Shown here in pieces: positions 15,657-23,569 of a stretch of 64,000 bases of DNA; the first letter of the stretch is position 1; every line of letters starts with the position of its first letter. The stretch covers positions 496,001-560,000 of the forward strand of contig NZ_JAPDNR010000001.1 of NCBI RefSeq assembly GCF_025989125.1, written 5' to 3'. The DNA is from Chitinophaga nivalis (GTDB taxonomy: Bacteria > Bacteroidota > Bacteroidia > Chitinophagales > Chitinophagaceae). The position numbers were made by a program, and so were the translations under genes. The notes under the pieces were generated by a model, which was not told the origin of the DNA, did not search any database, and was given only the letters and a program-made list of their open reading frames with translations.

Positions 15657-18473
15657 TTATTTACTCAGGTACATGCTCTTCTCTTTGTATAACTGTCTGA
15701 AGTAAGGATCACGCAGGTCTTTGATAAAGCGGATCGCTTCTCCGGTAGATTTCATTTCAGGTCCGAGCTCTTTGTTTACACCAGGGAATTTATTGAAAGA
15801 GAATACCGGCTCCTTGATCGCAAAACCAGTGAGTTTCTTTTCGATGGTAAAGTCTTTCAGTTTATTGGCGCCGAGCATCACTTTGGTAGCGATGTTCAGG
15901 TAAGGCACCTGGTATGCTTTGGCAATAAACGGTGTTGTACGGGAAGCACGTGGGTTGGCTTCAATCACATACACCTGACCATTTTTGATGGCAAACTGTA
16001 TGTTGATCAATCCGCGGATATCCAGTGCCCGTGCGATTTTCTCTGCATAGTATTCCATCGTGGTTACTTCAATAGGCGTCAGATTGAAGGCTGGTAACAA
16101 AGCATGGCTATCGCCACTGTGAATACCTGCCGGTTCAATATGTTCCATTACACCCATTACATGGAAGTCGGTACCATCGAAAATACCATCGATTTCTGCT
16201 TCCTGGCAACGATCGAGGAAGTGATCGATCAGGATTTTATTACCGGGCAGATGTCTGAGCAGGCTCAGTACAGATTCTTCCAGTTCTTCCTCATTGATCA
16301 CAATACGCATACGTTGTCCGCCCAATACATAGGAAGGACGCACCAGTACCGGGTAGCCTACTTCTTTGGCTACTTCGATCGCGTCGTCGGTATCATAGGC
16401 AGTACCATATTTAGGATAAGGGATACCCAGGTCTTTCAGCATGTCGGAGAACCGGCCGCGATCTTCTGCAATATCCATGTTATCGAAAGAGGTACCGATA
16501 ATTTTGATTCCTTTTTCTTCCAGGCGCTTAGCCAGTTTCAGGGCTGTTTGACCACCCAGCTGTACAATCACCCCTGCTGGTTTTTCCAGCTCAATGATTT
16601 CCCACAGGTGTTCCCAGAATACCGGTTCGAAGTACAGTTTATCTGCCATGTCGAAGTCGGTAGAAACAGTTTCCGGGTTACAGTTTACCATGATGGCTTC
16701 ATATCCGCAATCCTGTATGGCTTGTAAACCGTGTGTGCAACAGTAGTCGAATTCAATACCCTGACCGATTCTGTTAGGACCGGAACCCAGTACAATGATC
16801 TTCTTCTTATCTGTTACTTTACTTTCATTTTCTGTATCAAAAGTAGAATAGAAGTAAGGTGTTTTTGCTTCAAATTCCGCGCTGCAGGTATCTACCATTT
16901 TATAGGTACGTACAATGTTGAGCGCTTTACGTTTTTCGTATACTTCATCTTCCTCGCAGTTACCAAACAATACTGACAGCTGTTTATCGGAGAAGCCCAT
17001 TTTCTTGGCATCGCTGAGCATATCGGTAGGTACGCTTTCCAGGTCGTGTTCCAGTAATTGTTTTTCCAGATTCACGATATCCTGTATCTGGTGCAGGAAC
17101 CAACGGTCAATGAAAGTCAGCTGGTGAATATGTTTTACGGAAACACCGGCCATGAGCGCATCTTTAATACGGAAGATACGATCCCAGGTCGGGCGTTTCA
17201 GTTTCTCCACCAGTTGTTCACTCTTCATGAGTGATTTACCATAATAACCTAATCCGAGTGCATCATTTTCCAGACTTTGACAAGCTTTCTGTAATGCTTC
17301 CGGGAAGGTGCGGCCAATGGCCATTACCTCACCTACAGATTTCATCTGTAAGCCCAGGGTATCATCAGCTCCTTTGAACTTATCGAAGTTCCAGCGAGGC
17401 ATTTTTACAATTACGTAATCCAGTGCCGGTTCAAAGAAAGCGGAAGTGGTTTTGGTGATCTGATTTTCCAGTTCATCCAGGGTATAACCGATGGCCAGTT
17501 TGGCAGCAATCTTGGCAATCGGATAACCGGTTGCTTTGGAAGCCAGCGCAGAGGAGCGGCTTACACGCGGATTGATTTCAATGGCAATCAGTTCTTCATT
17601 TTCCGGATTCAGGGAGAACTGTACGTTACAACCACCGGCGAAGTTGCCGAGGTCGCGCATCATCATCATGGCTTTGTTACGCATGTCCTGGAAAGCGGTA
17701 TCGCTCAGGGTCATGGCAGGAGCTACAGTGATGGAGTCTCCGGTGTGGATACCCATTGGGTCCAGGTTCTCTACGGTACAGATAATAACAACGTTGTCGT
17801 TTTTATCGCGCAGCAGTTCCAGTTCATATTCTTTCCATCCCAGTACTGCTTTTTCTACCAGTACTTCGTGAATGGGAGATGCTTTCAAACCACGGTCCAG
17901 GGCTTCATCCAGATCTTCTTTGCCGTGTACGAAACCACCACCGGTACCACCCAGTGTAAAGGAAGGACGGATTACCAGCGGAAATCCGATTTCCTGTGCA
18001 AACTCTTTTCCTTCGAGGTAAGAGTTGGCTGTTCTGGCCGGCGCGACAGGTATACCCAGCTGGATCATCCACTGACGGAACTGTTCGCGGTCTTCTGCTT
18101 TGTCGATGGCTTTAATGTCAACCCCAATCAGGCGCACATTATTTTTTTCCCATATTCCCAGCTCGTCTACTTCTTTACAAAGGTTCAGTGCTGTTTGACC
18201 ACCCATCGTGGGAAGTACGGCATCTATCTGGTTTTCTGCCAGAATCTGCTCAATGCTCTCCACGGTCAGTGGTAGCAAATAAACCTTATCAGCCATCATA
18301 GGGTCCGTCATGATGGTAGCCGGGTTGGAATTAATCAATATCACTTTAATTCCTTCTTCCCGCAGCGAACGTGCTGCCTGGGAACCGGAATAGTCAAATT
18401 CGCAAGCCTGACCAATAATAATGGGACCAGAACCGATAATGAGAACAGATTTGATAGATGAGTCTTTTGGCAT
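15657..18473 (-). CDS. carB: Carbamoyl-phosphate synthase large subunit, without MGS domain
   Basis: The 938-residue enzyme makes carbamoyl phosphate for arginine and pyrimidine synthesis with the small subunit CarA. Both halves of the duplicated ATP-grasp structure are visible: SVLIIGSGPIIIGQACEFDYSGSQA at the start and KIIVLGSGPNRIGQGIEFDYCCTHG at about 555. Metal and ATP-binding segments such as LVIRPSFTLGGTGGGFV and VLVRPSYVLGGQRMRIV are intact. The sequence stops at residue 938, shortly after the second ATP-grasp core (GPEMKSTGEAIRFIKDLRDP), where longer enzymes carry a regulatory MGS-like domain. A -7 box lies at 18543-18550. carA is not in the window. Confidence 0.96.
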   Translation of the reverse strand: MPKDSSIKSVLIIGSGPIIIGQACEFDYSGSQAARSLREEGIKVILINSNPATIMTDPMMADKVYLLPLTVESIEQILAENQIDAVLPTMGGQTALNLCKEVDELGIWEKNNVRLIGVDIKAIDKAEDREQFRQWMIQLGIPVAPARTANSYLEGKEFAQEIGFPLVIRPSFTLGGTGGGFVHGKEDLDEALDRGLKASPIHEVLVEKAVLGWKEYELELLRDKNDNVVIICTVENLDPMGIHTGDSITVAPAMTLSDTAFQDMRNKAMMMMRDLGNFAGGCNVQFSLNPENEELIAIEINPRVSRSSALASKATGYPIAKIAAKLAIGYTLDELENQITKTTSAFFEPALDYVIVKMPRWNFDKFKGADDTLGLQMKSVGEVMAIGRTFPEALQKACQSLENDALGLGYYGKSLMKSEQLVEKLKRPTWDRIFRIKDALMAGVSVKHIHQLTFIDRWFLHQIQDIVNLEKQLLEHDLESVPTDMLSDAKKMGFSDKQLSVLFGNCEEDEVYEKRKALNIVRTYKMVDTCSAEFEAKTPYFYSTFDTENESKVTDKKKIIVLGSGPNRIGQGIEFDYCCTHGLQAIQDCGYEAIMVNCNPETVSTDFDMADKLYFEPVFWEHLWEIIELEKPAGVIVQLGGQTALKLAKRLEEKGIKIIGTSFDNMDIAEDRGRFSDMLKDLGIPYPKYGTAYDTDDAIEVAKEVGYPVLVRPSYVLGGQRMRIVINEEELEESVLSLLRHLPGNKILIDHFLDRCQEAEIDGIFDGTDFHVMGVMEHIEPAGIHSGDSHALLPAFNLTPIEVTTMEYYAEKIARALDIRGLINIQFAIKNGQVYVIEANPRASRTTPFIAKAYQVPYLNIATKVMLGANKLKDFTIEKKLTGFAIKEPVFSFNKFPGVNKELGPEMKSTGEAIRFIKDLRDPYFRQLYKEKSMYLSK

Positions 18474-18542
18474 TTGTGTAATCTATTGAAAATGAAAAAC
18501 CAAATTGATCTTTCTGCCGTACGAGGGAACAAAAAAATCGTG

Positions 18543-18550
18543 CAAAGCTA
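18543..18550 (-). promoter_or_regulatory. -7 box of the carB promoter
   Basis: The minus-strand sequence TAGCTTTG matches TAnnTTTG and gives a leader of about 65 nt to the carB ATG at 18473. No conserved leader peptide or riboswitch was seen in the leader. Confidence 0.5.
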
Positions 18551-18683
18551 CGGCTTTTGAATGGGATAATTCGAAAAAAATTTCAAATTCGGGGAAGATT
18601 TTTTTCTACTGCGATCAGATCGCAATCCTTTTATATAACATATTATTCTATTCCGATAGATAATTAACACCTGTTCCGACAGC

Positions 18684-18736
18684 ATTACGCCCTTACGGGC
18701 AGATGCTCAGCATACATCTGCCCGTAAGGGCGTAAT
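18684..18736. repeat. 22-bp perfect inverted repeat between carB and the MFS gene
   Basis: Two perfect 22-nt arms (18684-18705 and 18715-18736) flank a 9-nt loop. Each arm also contains a GC-rich near-palindrome (CCCTTACGGG and its complement). A T-rich tail is present on the plus strand (ATTATTATCTTTTG) but not on the minus strand, although both flanking genes lie on the minus strand. It may be a REP-like element or the 3' hairpin of the MFS transcript. Confidence 0.8.
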
Positions 18737-18750
18737 TATTATCTTTTGTT

Positions 18751-19878
18751 TTATAATTTTATCCGGGAAGACATGACCGCGATAGCCAGACCCATTATGG
18801 CTATCAGGGAAAATGACATCGCCAGACTACTGGCCTGCGCCACAAATCCGATCAATGGCGGGCCACAAAGGAAACCCAGGTAACCGATGGTAGAAACAGC
18901 TGCCAACGCCATTCCCGGCGACATCACAGTAGATTTGCCCGCAGCACTGTACACCAGTGGCACCACTGCCGACACGCCCGCTCCCACCAGCATAAAGCCC
19001 AGCATAGCGGTCATGAAGTAAGGGAAAATAACAGCGACCATCAAGCCGCCAGCGGTTAACACCCCACTCAGCAGCAACATCTTTTTCACCCCAATACGGG
19101 TAGTCAGCCAATCGGCCACAAACCTGCCGGAAGCCATGGTACTCATAAATGCCGCATACCCTGCGCCGGATATACCGTCCCGTACATGTACGACTCTTCT
19201 GAAGTATACACCACTCCAGTCAAACATAGTACCCTCGCATATCATAGAGCACATGGCAATAATTCCCAGTATCAGCAGGAAACGGTCTGGCTTTACAAAC
19301 AAAGGCTGATTTTCCTGTACATTATGATCCTGTGCTACCATATACCGCATGGTCAGCAATACGATGGTCCAGGACATGGCTGTGATCAGCAGAAAATGAT
19401 AGAACGGCGGTATGTTCAATCCCGCCATCAGGGTACCGATAGCCGCACCGGTAAAACCGGCCACACTCCACAATCCGTGAAAAGACGCCATGATAGAACG
19501 GCCATATATAGCCTCTACGGCCACTGCCTGTGTATTCACAGCAATATTGCCCAGGTTACCGCAGAAACCAAACAATACCAGGAAAAGCATTAACACCCAC
19601 GGTTCCCGTGCCAGGCCCAGTGCCGGCAGAATCAAGGCATAGGCCACAGCGGCGATGATAAATACCTGTTTGCTGCCGAACCGGGATACCAGTATACCAG
19701 CAATAGGCAAAGAAATCAGGGAACCTACCGGCAATGCCAGCAACACACCGCCCAGACCGGCATCGTTCAACCCCATCGCCTGCTGGATATCCGGAATACG
19801 GGAAGCCCAGCTGGCAAAACAAAGTCCGGTCAGGAAAAACAAAGCACTCACGGCTATCCGTATGCTTCTCTTATTCAT
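18751..19878 (-). CDS. Major facilitator superfamily transporter, YbjJ-like
   Basis: The protein of about 375 residues has around 12 hydrophobic segments and the MFS loop motif GILVSRFGSKQV after TM2. The N-terminal stretch CFASWASRIPDIQQAMGLND is like that of the E. coli YbjJ family of exporters with unknown substrate. Start is taken as the ATG at 19878 (MNKRSIRIAV), which opens directly on TM1; a further ATG at 19905 adds nine residues. It is 41 bp after the DeoR-type regulator in the same direction, so it is probably in its operon. The divergent HAD-type nucleotidase makes the trio similar to the ybjI-ybjJ arrangement. Confidence 0.8.
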   Translation of the reverse strand: MNKRSIRIAVSALFFLTGLCFASWASRIPDIQQAMGLNDAGLGGVLLALPVGSLISLPIAGILVSRFGSKQVFIIAAVAYALILPALGLAREPWVLMLFLVLFGFCGNLGNIAVNTQAVAVEAIYGRSIMASFHGLWSVAGFTGAAIGTLMAGLNIPPFYHFLLITAMSWTIVLLTMRYMVAQDHNVQENQPLFVKPDRFLLILGIIAMCSMICEGTMFDWSGVYFRRVVHVRDGISGAGYAAFMSTMASGRFVADWLTTRIGVKKMLLLSGVLTAGGLMVAVIFPYFMTAMLGFMLVGAGVSAVVPLVYSAAGKSTVMSPGMALAAVSTIGYLGFLCGPPLIGFVAQASSLAMSFSLIAIMGLAIAVMSSRIKL

Positions 19879-19919
19879 TATTACTATCGGCAATTCTTGT
19901 AACATCTTGATTTGTCGGG

Positions 19920-20666
19920 TTAGATCACCTGGATGCCCAGATTAATATACGGTTTTAGTGATGGCAGCTCCGGATTATCCGTGACAATGGTATCCAAACC
20001 GGTAATTTCACATACTTTAAAAGGTTCGGCTGTACCCATTTTATCACTGGTGGCCAAGGCAATGGTTTTGTTGGCTGCTGCTACCATCACACTCTTTACA
20101 TCTGCTTCTGCAAGATCCAAACCAGTTACCCCTGCATCCGGATGTAAGCTGCAGATACCCAGGAAACAGATGTCTGCCCGCAGTTTTTCGAGCATACGGA
20201 TGGTATCCATACCACCGGCAGTCCGGGAGTCTTTGCCGATACGGCCTCCGGTAAATATGACTTCTATAAGCGGATGTTCTATGAGCAGCGCCAGAATCGG
20301 TACACTGTTGGTGACAACAGTAATACGCAGATTGGGCGGAAACAACCGGGCCAGCATTAAGGTAGTAGTACCACCGTCCAGGATGATGGTCTGCCCGTCG
20401 TGCAGGAATGACAATGCTTTGCCGGCTATATGGCGTTTATCTTCTTCATGGTATTCTATCCTTTCCTTAAAGGAATACGGATTGGGAGAATGGGGAATAG
20501 CGCCGCCCCTCACTTTAATGAGCTGCCCATTTTGCGCCAGGGATTCCAGATCACGCCGTACCGTATCTTCCGATACCTGCAGATCGTTGCTCAGCTCTGT
20601 CTGCAATACTTTATGATCTGTCTGCAGTTTCTTCAGGATATAATCCAACCTTTCTTCTCTCAACAT
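19920..20666 (-). CDS. DeoR/GlpR-family transcriptional regulator
   Basis: The 248-residue protein begins MLREERLDYILKKLQTDH with a winged HTH (about 1-57) whose signature VSEDTVRRDLESLAQNGQLIKVRGGAI is exact for DeoR. The C-terminal sensor domain (about 70-245) has GKALSFLHDGQTIILDGGTTTLMLA, the sugar-phosphate binding fold related to ribose-5-phosphate isomerase. The longer frame starting at 20804 runs across the divergent nucleotidase gene and its promoter, so the ATG at 20666 is the start. It probably controls the divergent promoter region with the phased TGCA motifs. Confidence 0.9.
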   Translation of the reverse strand: MLREERLDYILKKLQTDHKVLQTELSNDLQVSEDTVRRDLESLAQNGQLIKVRGGAIPHSPNPYSFKERIEYHEEDKRHIAGKALSFLHDGQTIILDGGTTTLMLARLFPPNLRITVVTNSVPILALLIEHPLIEVIFTGGRIGKDSRTAGGMDTIRMLEKLRADICFLGICSLHPDAGVTGLDLAEADVKSVMVAAANKTIALATSDKMGTAEPFKVCEITGLDTIVTDNPELPSLKPYINLGIQVI

Positions 20667-20680
20667 AAAAGATGCTATTT

Positions 20681-20734
20681 TCTGCAATATTATGAAATAT
20701 TTTGCAACAATTTGCAGAAAACTGCATAACTTTG
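20681..20734 (+). promoter_or_regulatory. Phased TGCA motifs overlapping the divergent DeoR/nucleotidase promoters
   Basis: TGCA occurs at 20683, 20703, 20713, 20723 and 20733, that is, four copies exactly 10 bp apart plus one further out; at 20693 the related TGAA fills the missing turn. The last copy overlaps the -7 box TAACTTTG (20727-20734) of the nucleotidase gene. One motif per helical turn on the same face suggests a multimeric operator, most simply for the DeoR-type protein encoded next door. Confidence 0.6.
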
Positions 20735-20750
20735 CACTAAACAGCAAATT

Positions 20751-21290
20751 ATGGCAAGGATAGCAATCGATATGGACAATGTTATGGCCGACCTGACGAC
20801 CCATTACCTGAATTATTATGAAGCAGCGTATGGCGTTAAGGTGGATCCGGCCACCCTGAAAGGCATTCCGGAAGGTAGCGGGTTTCCGGAAAAAGATGCT
20901 ATTCTCGGTTTTTTACATTCACCTGGCTTTTTCAGAACAGCACCGGTTATTGCCGGCAGCCAGGAAGTCATCAAAGCATTATCTGAAAAACATGAAATAT
21001 TCATTGTGTCTGCAGCAATGGAATTCCCGCTTTCTTTAGCAGAGAAACTGGCGTGGCTGCAGGAACATTTTCCCTTCATCAGTTGGCGCAACATTGTATT
21101 CTGCGGTAGTAAAACCATTGTGGATGCAGATTACATGATAGATGACCACGACAAGAACCTCCGGTATTTCAAGGGAGTGCCCCTGTTATTTACAGCACCG
21201 CATAACGCCCTGCTGACAGATTACAAGCGGGTGAATACCTGGCAGGAAGTAGCAGCGTATTTTGCGCTGGACACAGTAACGGCTATATAA
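20751..21290 (+). CDS. 5'(3')-deoxyribonucleotidase-like HAD phosphatase (NT5C family)
   Basis: The 179-residue protein opens with MARIAIDMDNVMADL, the DxDxV/T catalytic motif of HAD phosphatases with D7 as nucleophile and D9 as acid. The cap and core match the NT5C family (FPEKDAILGFLHSPGFFRT, then DYMIDDHDKNLRYFKG, which is the acidic motif IV). The likely reaction is removal of phosphate from nucleoside monophosphates. The leader is short, about 10-15 nt after the -7 box at 20727. A strong terminator (21316-21348) ends the unit. Divergent DeoR and MFS genes suggest a small nucleoside or sugar-phosphate circuit. Confidence 0.83.
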   Translation: MARIAIDMDNVMADLTTHYLNYYEAAYGVKVDPATLKGIPEGSGFPEKDAILGFLHSPGFFRTAPVIAGSQEVIKALSEKHEIFIVSAAMEFPLSLAEKLAWLQEHFPFISWRNIVFCGSKTIVDADYMIDDHDKNLRYFKGVPLLFTAPHNALLTDYKRVNTWQEVAAYFALDTVTAI

Positions 21291-21315
21291 CTATAGTATA
21301 CAGAAATTTTGCACC

Positions 21316-21348
21316 AAAGGCAGGATAGCACAAGGCTATCCTGCCTTT
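21316..21348. terminator. Bidirectional terminator overlapping the end of the double-HTH gene
   Basis: A perfect 13-bp stem (21316-21328 with 21336-21348) with a 7-nt loop, followed on the plus strand by TTTT. It ends the nucleotidase transcript. The stop codon of the convergent double-HTH gene (21336-21338) lies inside the right arm. Confidence 0.85.
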
Positions 21349-21884
21349 TTTACGGTAAGGCTGTAAATCTTTTTTTCGAGGGTGCTGATTTTACGGTTAC
21401 ACTGCTGTACTTCCATACATTTATCCAGGTAGGCTTCCAGCCAGTTCACGCCTTTTCGTGCCTGCTCCGGGTTATCGAAATACGCCTGGCTCAGTCCTGG
21501 CACTTCACATAGCCGTTGCAGTTGGTCCTGGCTGAATTGCGCCGTATCGCACCATTCCTGCATCGTAGCCAGGGTGATGTTCAATCGTGCTGCCAGCTGC
21601 TTCTCCCTGATTTTCTGCTGCGCCAGAAAAATCAGCAACAGCTCTCCCTGATGAAAAGGTACCGTGTTCAGTGAACCCCACTGGCTAAATGCCTCCTGTG
21701 TTATAGGAACGGCCGCCAGTAATACCTCCAGCTTCTTTCTTTTGATAACCGGCTGGCAGAAATAACGGTACAGGCCCGGTGGGGTCAGTCCGACTTTTTT
21801 AGCATAGTGCAGGATCACCACTTGCTGTTGCCGCAGTATACGTCTTAACCTGGCACCCGCATGCATGTAATAAGGTAGCGACAT
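21336..21884 (-). CDS. Double helix-turn-helix protein with C-terminal coiled coil (paralogue A)
   Basis: The 182-residue protein has two HTH-like segments: HAGARLRRILRQQQVVILHY (about 8-60) and LLIFLAQQKIREKQLAARLN (about 75-125). A C-terminal heptad region follows (CMEVQQCNRKISTLEKKIYSL). It aligns end to end with the protein at 22057-22671, though divergently. The ATG at 21884 is chosen because it gives the same N-terminal length as the paralogue; the upstream GTG at 21923 is unlikely. The last codon pair lies in a bidirectional terminator. The DNA target and effector are unknown; this is a Chitinophagaceae-type regulator I cannot place in a named family. Confidence 0.7.
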   Translation of the reverse strand: MSLPYYMHAGARLRRILRQQQVVILHYAKKVGLTPPGLYRYFCQPVIKRKKLEVLLAAVPITQEAFSQWGSLNTVPFHQGELLLIFLAQQKIREKQLAARLNITLATMQEWCDTAQFSQDQLQRLCEVPGLSQAYFDNPEQARKGVNWLEAYLDKCMEVQQCNRKISTLEKKIYSLTVKKAG

Positions 21885-22056
21885 GAATATACACCTGTTT
21901 TGTATGAAGAGATAAGGGGTCACACGTGTGTATACAAATATAATATTTTTTATTGCTTATCAAAATATTTCTTATCAAAATCAGGGCTGTCGTGTGAATT
22001 CGTAAAGCATAGTGGGCACAAACTGTAAACAAAAATCATTATAATACCATTACTTT

Positions 22057-22671
22057 TCAGGCGTGCTTATCAGACAGCTGCTTCCGGAGCGCTGTCATTT
22101 CTTTTTTCAGCTGCATTACTTCGTCTTTAAGGAGGGCATAATTTTTCAACAGCTGATTATGCTCTTCCAGCAGTTTATAATATTTTTCCCGCAACAACAT
22201 CATTTCTTCACTGTCGGTATTACGGGATTCCTGTACCAGTCCCGGATTCAGGAAGGCATCTGTGGTAGTGTCTAACCCTTTGACTACCCGGTCCAGTTCA
22301 TCGGGCGAGAAGTTTTCTTTTTCAAAAAGGTTGTACATCGTGCGGCGGCTCATGTTTAAACGCCCTGCCAGCTTGCTTTTGTTGAGTCCTTTCTCCGCGA
22401 TAATGGCCTGTAACCGGTTTCCATGGTGAATGCTTTTCCCATTGGTCAATAACATAGCGCCGTTCCATCGAACAAACTCTTCTATCGTAATACCAATCAG
22501 GCCACAAAAACGCTCCATGGTGGCCCGTTTCATATCGCCTTTGCGCAGATGATAGTGGGCTATCTGGTTCGTAAAACCTGCCATCTTTGCAAAATCAACA
22601 ATTTTAATCTTCTTCTGTTTGAGTATCTGCTTTAACCGCTGACCCATGTGTATCAGGCTCGACTGCATCAT
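22057..22671 (-). CDS. Double helix-turn-helix protein with C-terminal coiled coil (paralogue B)
   Basis: The 204-residue protein has an N-terminal HTH (HMGQRLKQILKQKKIKIVDF, about 8-60), a second XRE-like HTH (GLNKSKLAGRLNMSRRTMYN, about 92-125), and a long leucine-rich coiled coil (about 155-200: LREKYYKLLEEHNQLLKNY). The second HTH has clear XRE character. Compared with paralogue A the coiled coil is longer and more regular, which suggests dimerisation. It is a probable transcriptional regulator. An AT-rich 480-bp region separates it from the divergent small HTH gene. Confidence 0.75.
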   Translation of the reverse strand: MMQSSLIHMGQRLKQILKQKKIKIVDFAKMAGFTNQIAHYHLRKGDMKRATMERFCGLIGITIEEFVRWNGAMLLTNGKSIHHGNRLQAIIAEKGLNKSKLAGRLNMSRRTMYNLFEKENFSPDELDRVVKGLDTTTDAFLNPGLVQESRNTDSEEMMLLREKYYKLLEEHNQLLKNYALLKDEVMQLKKEMTALRKQLSDKHA

Positions 22672-22972
22672 TTACAATTTTAATTATACCGCTATAAACA
22701 GGACTGGCCTGCCATATTGCCGTATAATTTAACAATTAATATTTCATTTCGTAAATAAAAATATCAGACTGCAAAAATTGGAGCAGGTATTATCGCAGGA
22801 GATACGCAGCTATGCCAACTAACATAAACGTCTATACGAATAAAATATCCAATAAAATTTTATTCAAACTGACAATGTAAAAAACAAAGTGACAGTGAGG
22901 CTAAACAGATATACAATTAATAAAAAAATTATCAATTACTTTTATTAGTCAGCCTACCTTACAATAACGATA

Positions 22973-22995
22973 AAATCCTTTACTATAAAGGATTT
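22973..22995. repeat. 10-bp inverted repeat with 3-nt spacer
   Basis: Perfect arms AAATCCTTTA and TAAAGGATTT surround CTA. The position, about 70 bp upstream of a -7 box and 300 bp upstream of the double-HTH gene start, fits an operator for one of the neighbouring regulators. Confidence 0.5.
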
Positions 22996-23058
22996 ACAGG
23001 TTATTTGTTTTTTTCGGATAAAGTAATATTTTATCACTAAAATTTGCATGATTATAAA

Positions 23059-23066
23059 TATATTTG
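23059..23066 (+). promoter_or_regulatory. -7 box for the small HTH gene
   Basis: TATATTTG matches TAnnTTTG. Transcription would start near 23073 and give a leader of about 80 nt that includes the upstream reading frame at 23091. Confidence 0.5.
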
Positions 23067-23090
23067 CTTACATGTAAAAATGAAAACAGC

Positions 23091-23159
23091 ATGCGAAAAA
23101 ACATGATATCATTATTTGTTAACCATATCCGTTCAATCAAAAAAACATACCTATTATGA
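23091..23159 (+). CDS. Possible 22-codon upstream reading frame overlapping the next start
   Basis: An ATG at 23091 opens MRKNMISLFVNHIRSIKK... and the TGA at 23157-23159 overlaps the ATG at 23156 of the following gene as ATGA. This geometry is typical for translational coupling. The peptide is basic and hydrophobic. It could be a chance frame in AT-rich sequence; the overlap and the position inside a predicted leader are the only evidence. Confidence 0.3.
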   Translation: MRKNMISLFVNHIRSIKKTYLL

Positions 23160-23434
23160 GCCAGGAACCACTGAATGTGTTACTTGACATCCACACCAGG
23201 TTTTCCATCTTTCCTGTTTTATTCCGGGAAAAAGTTTGCGAAGAATGCAATTGGAGTACACCTACCTTTTACCGCAAAATGCGTGGAAAAGACAAGCCAA
23301 ATCCAAATGAGCCCGGAAAAATCATTCCGGCACTCAGTAACGCAGAAAAACAAAAAATCATAGAAATTATGGAAGAGGTGTACAACAACGCCGGCGAATA
23401 CCTGGAAAAACATAAAAAAATCTTCGCCCGATAA
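23156..23434 (+). CDS. Small putative HTH DNA-binding protein
   Basis: The 92-residue product has a segment CNWSTPTFYRKMRGKD (about 27-42) that looks like the second and third helices of an HTH: a short turn, then a recognition helix with Tyr, Arg and Lys. The C-terminal half (ALSNAEKQKIIEIMEEVYNN) is a charged helix pair. No named family was recognised. It is followed by a clear terminator (23506-23530) and is divergent from the double-HTH gene. Similar short proteins are common in Chitinophagaceae, but the role is unknown. Confidence 0.65.
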   Translation: MSQEPLNVLLDIHTRFSIFPVLFREKVCEECNWSTPTFYRKMRGKDKPNPNEPGKIIPALSNAEKQKIIEIMEEVYNNAGEYLEKHKKIFAR

Positions 23435-23505
23435 CTTCCCCTCCTACCCGCTCATCCTTTGTATGTGAAAGCTTCTTTTATCAAAGTCTTTACCCATCCA
23501 TCAGG

Positions 23506-23530
23506 CCCCGCATCTCCCCCGGATGCGGGG
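23506..23530 (+). terminator. Terminator of the small HTH gene
   Basis: A GC-rich 9-bp stem (23506-23514 with 23522-23530) followed by TTTCGTTTTTT. It lies 72 bp after the stop codon at 23434. Confidence 0.85.
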
Positions 23531-23569
23531 TTTCGTTTTTTATTATGCTCATCAACTAAATTTTTCTTT

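Larger units (their letters stand above)
22672..23155. other. AT-rich divergent regulatory region
   Basis: These 484 bases between the two divergent HTH genes are strongly AT-rich. They hold a 10-bp inverted repeat (22973-22982 with 22986-22995), a -7 box TATATTTG at 23059-23066 and a possible 22-codon upstream reading frame at 23091-23159. No other gene was found. Confidence 0.5.

Noticed and set aside
20667..20804. N-terminal extension of the DeoR frame
   Set aside because: It would overlap the divergent nucleotidase start and its promoter; the DeoR family N-terminus begins at the ATG at 20666.
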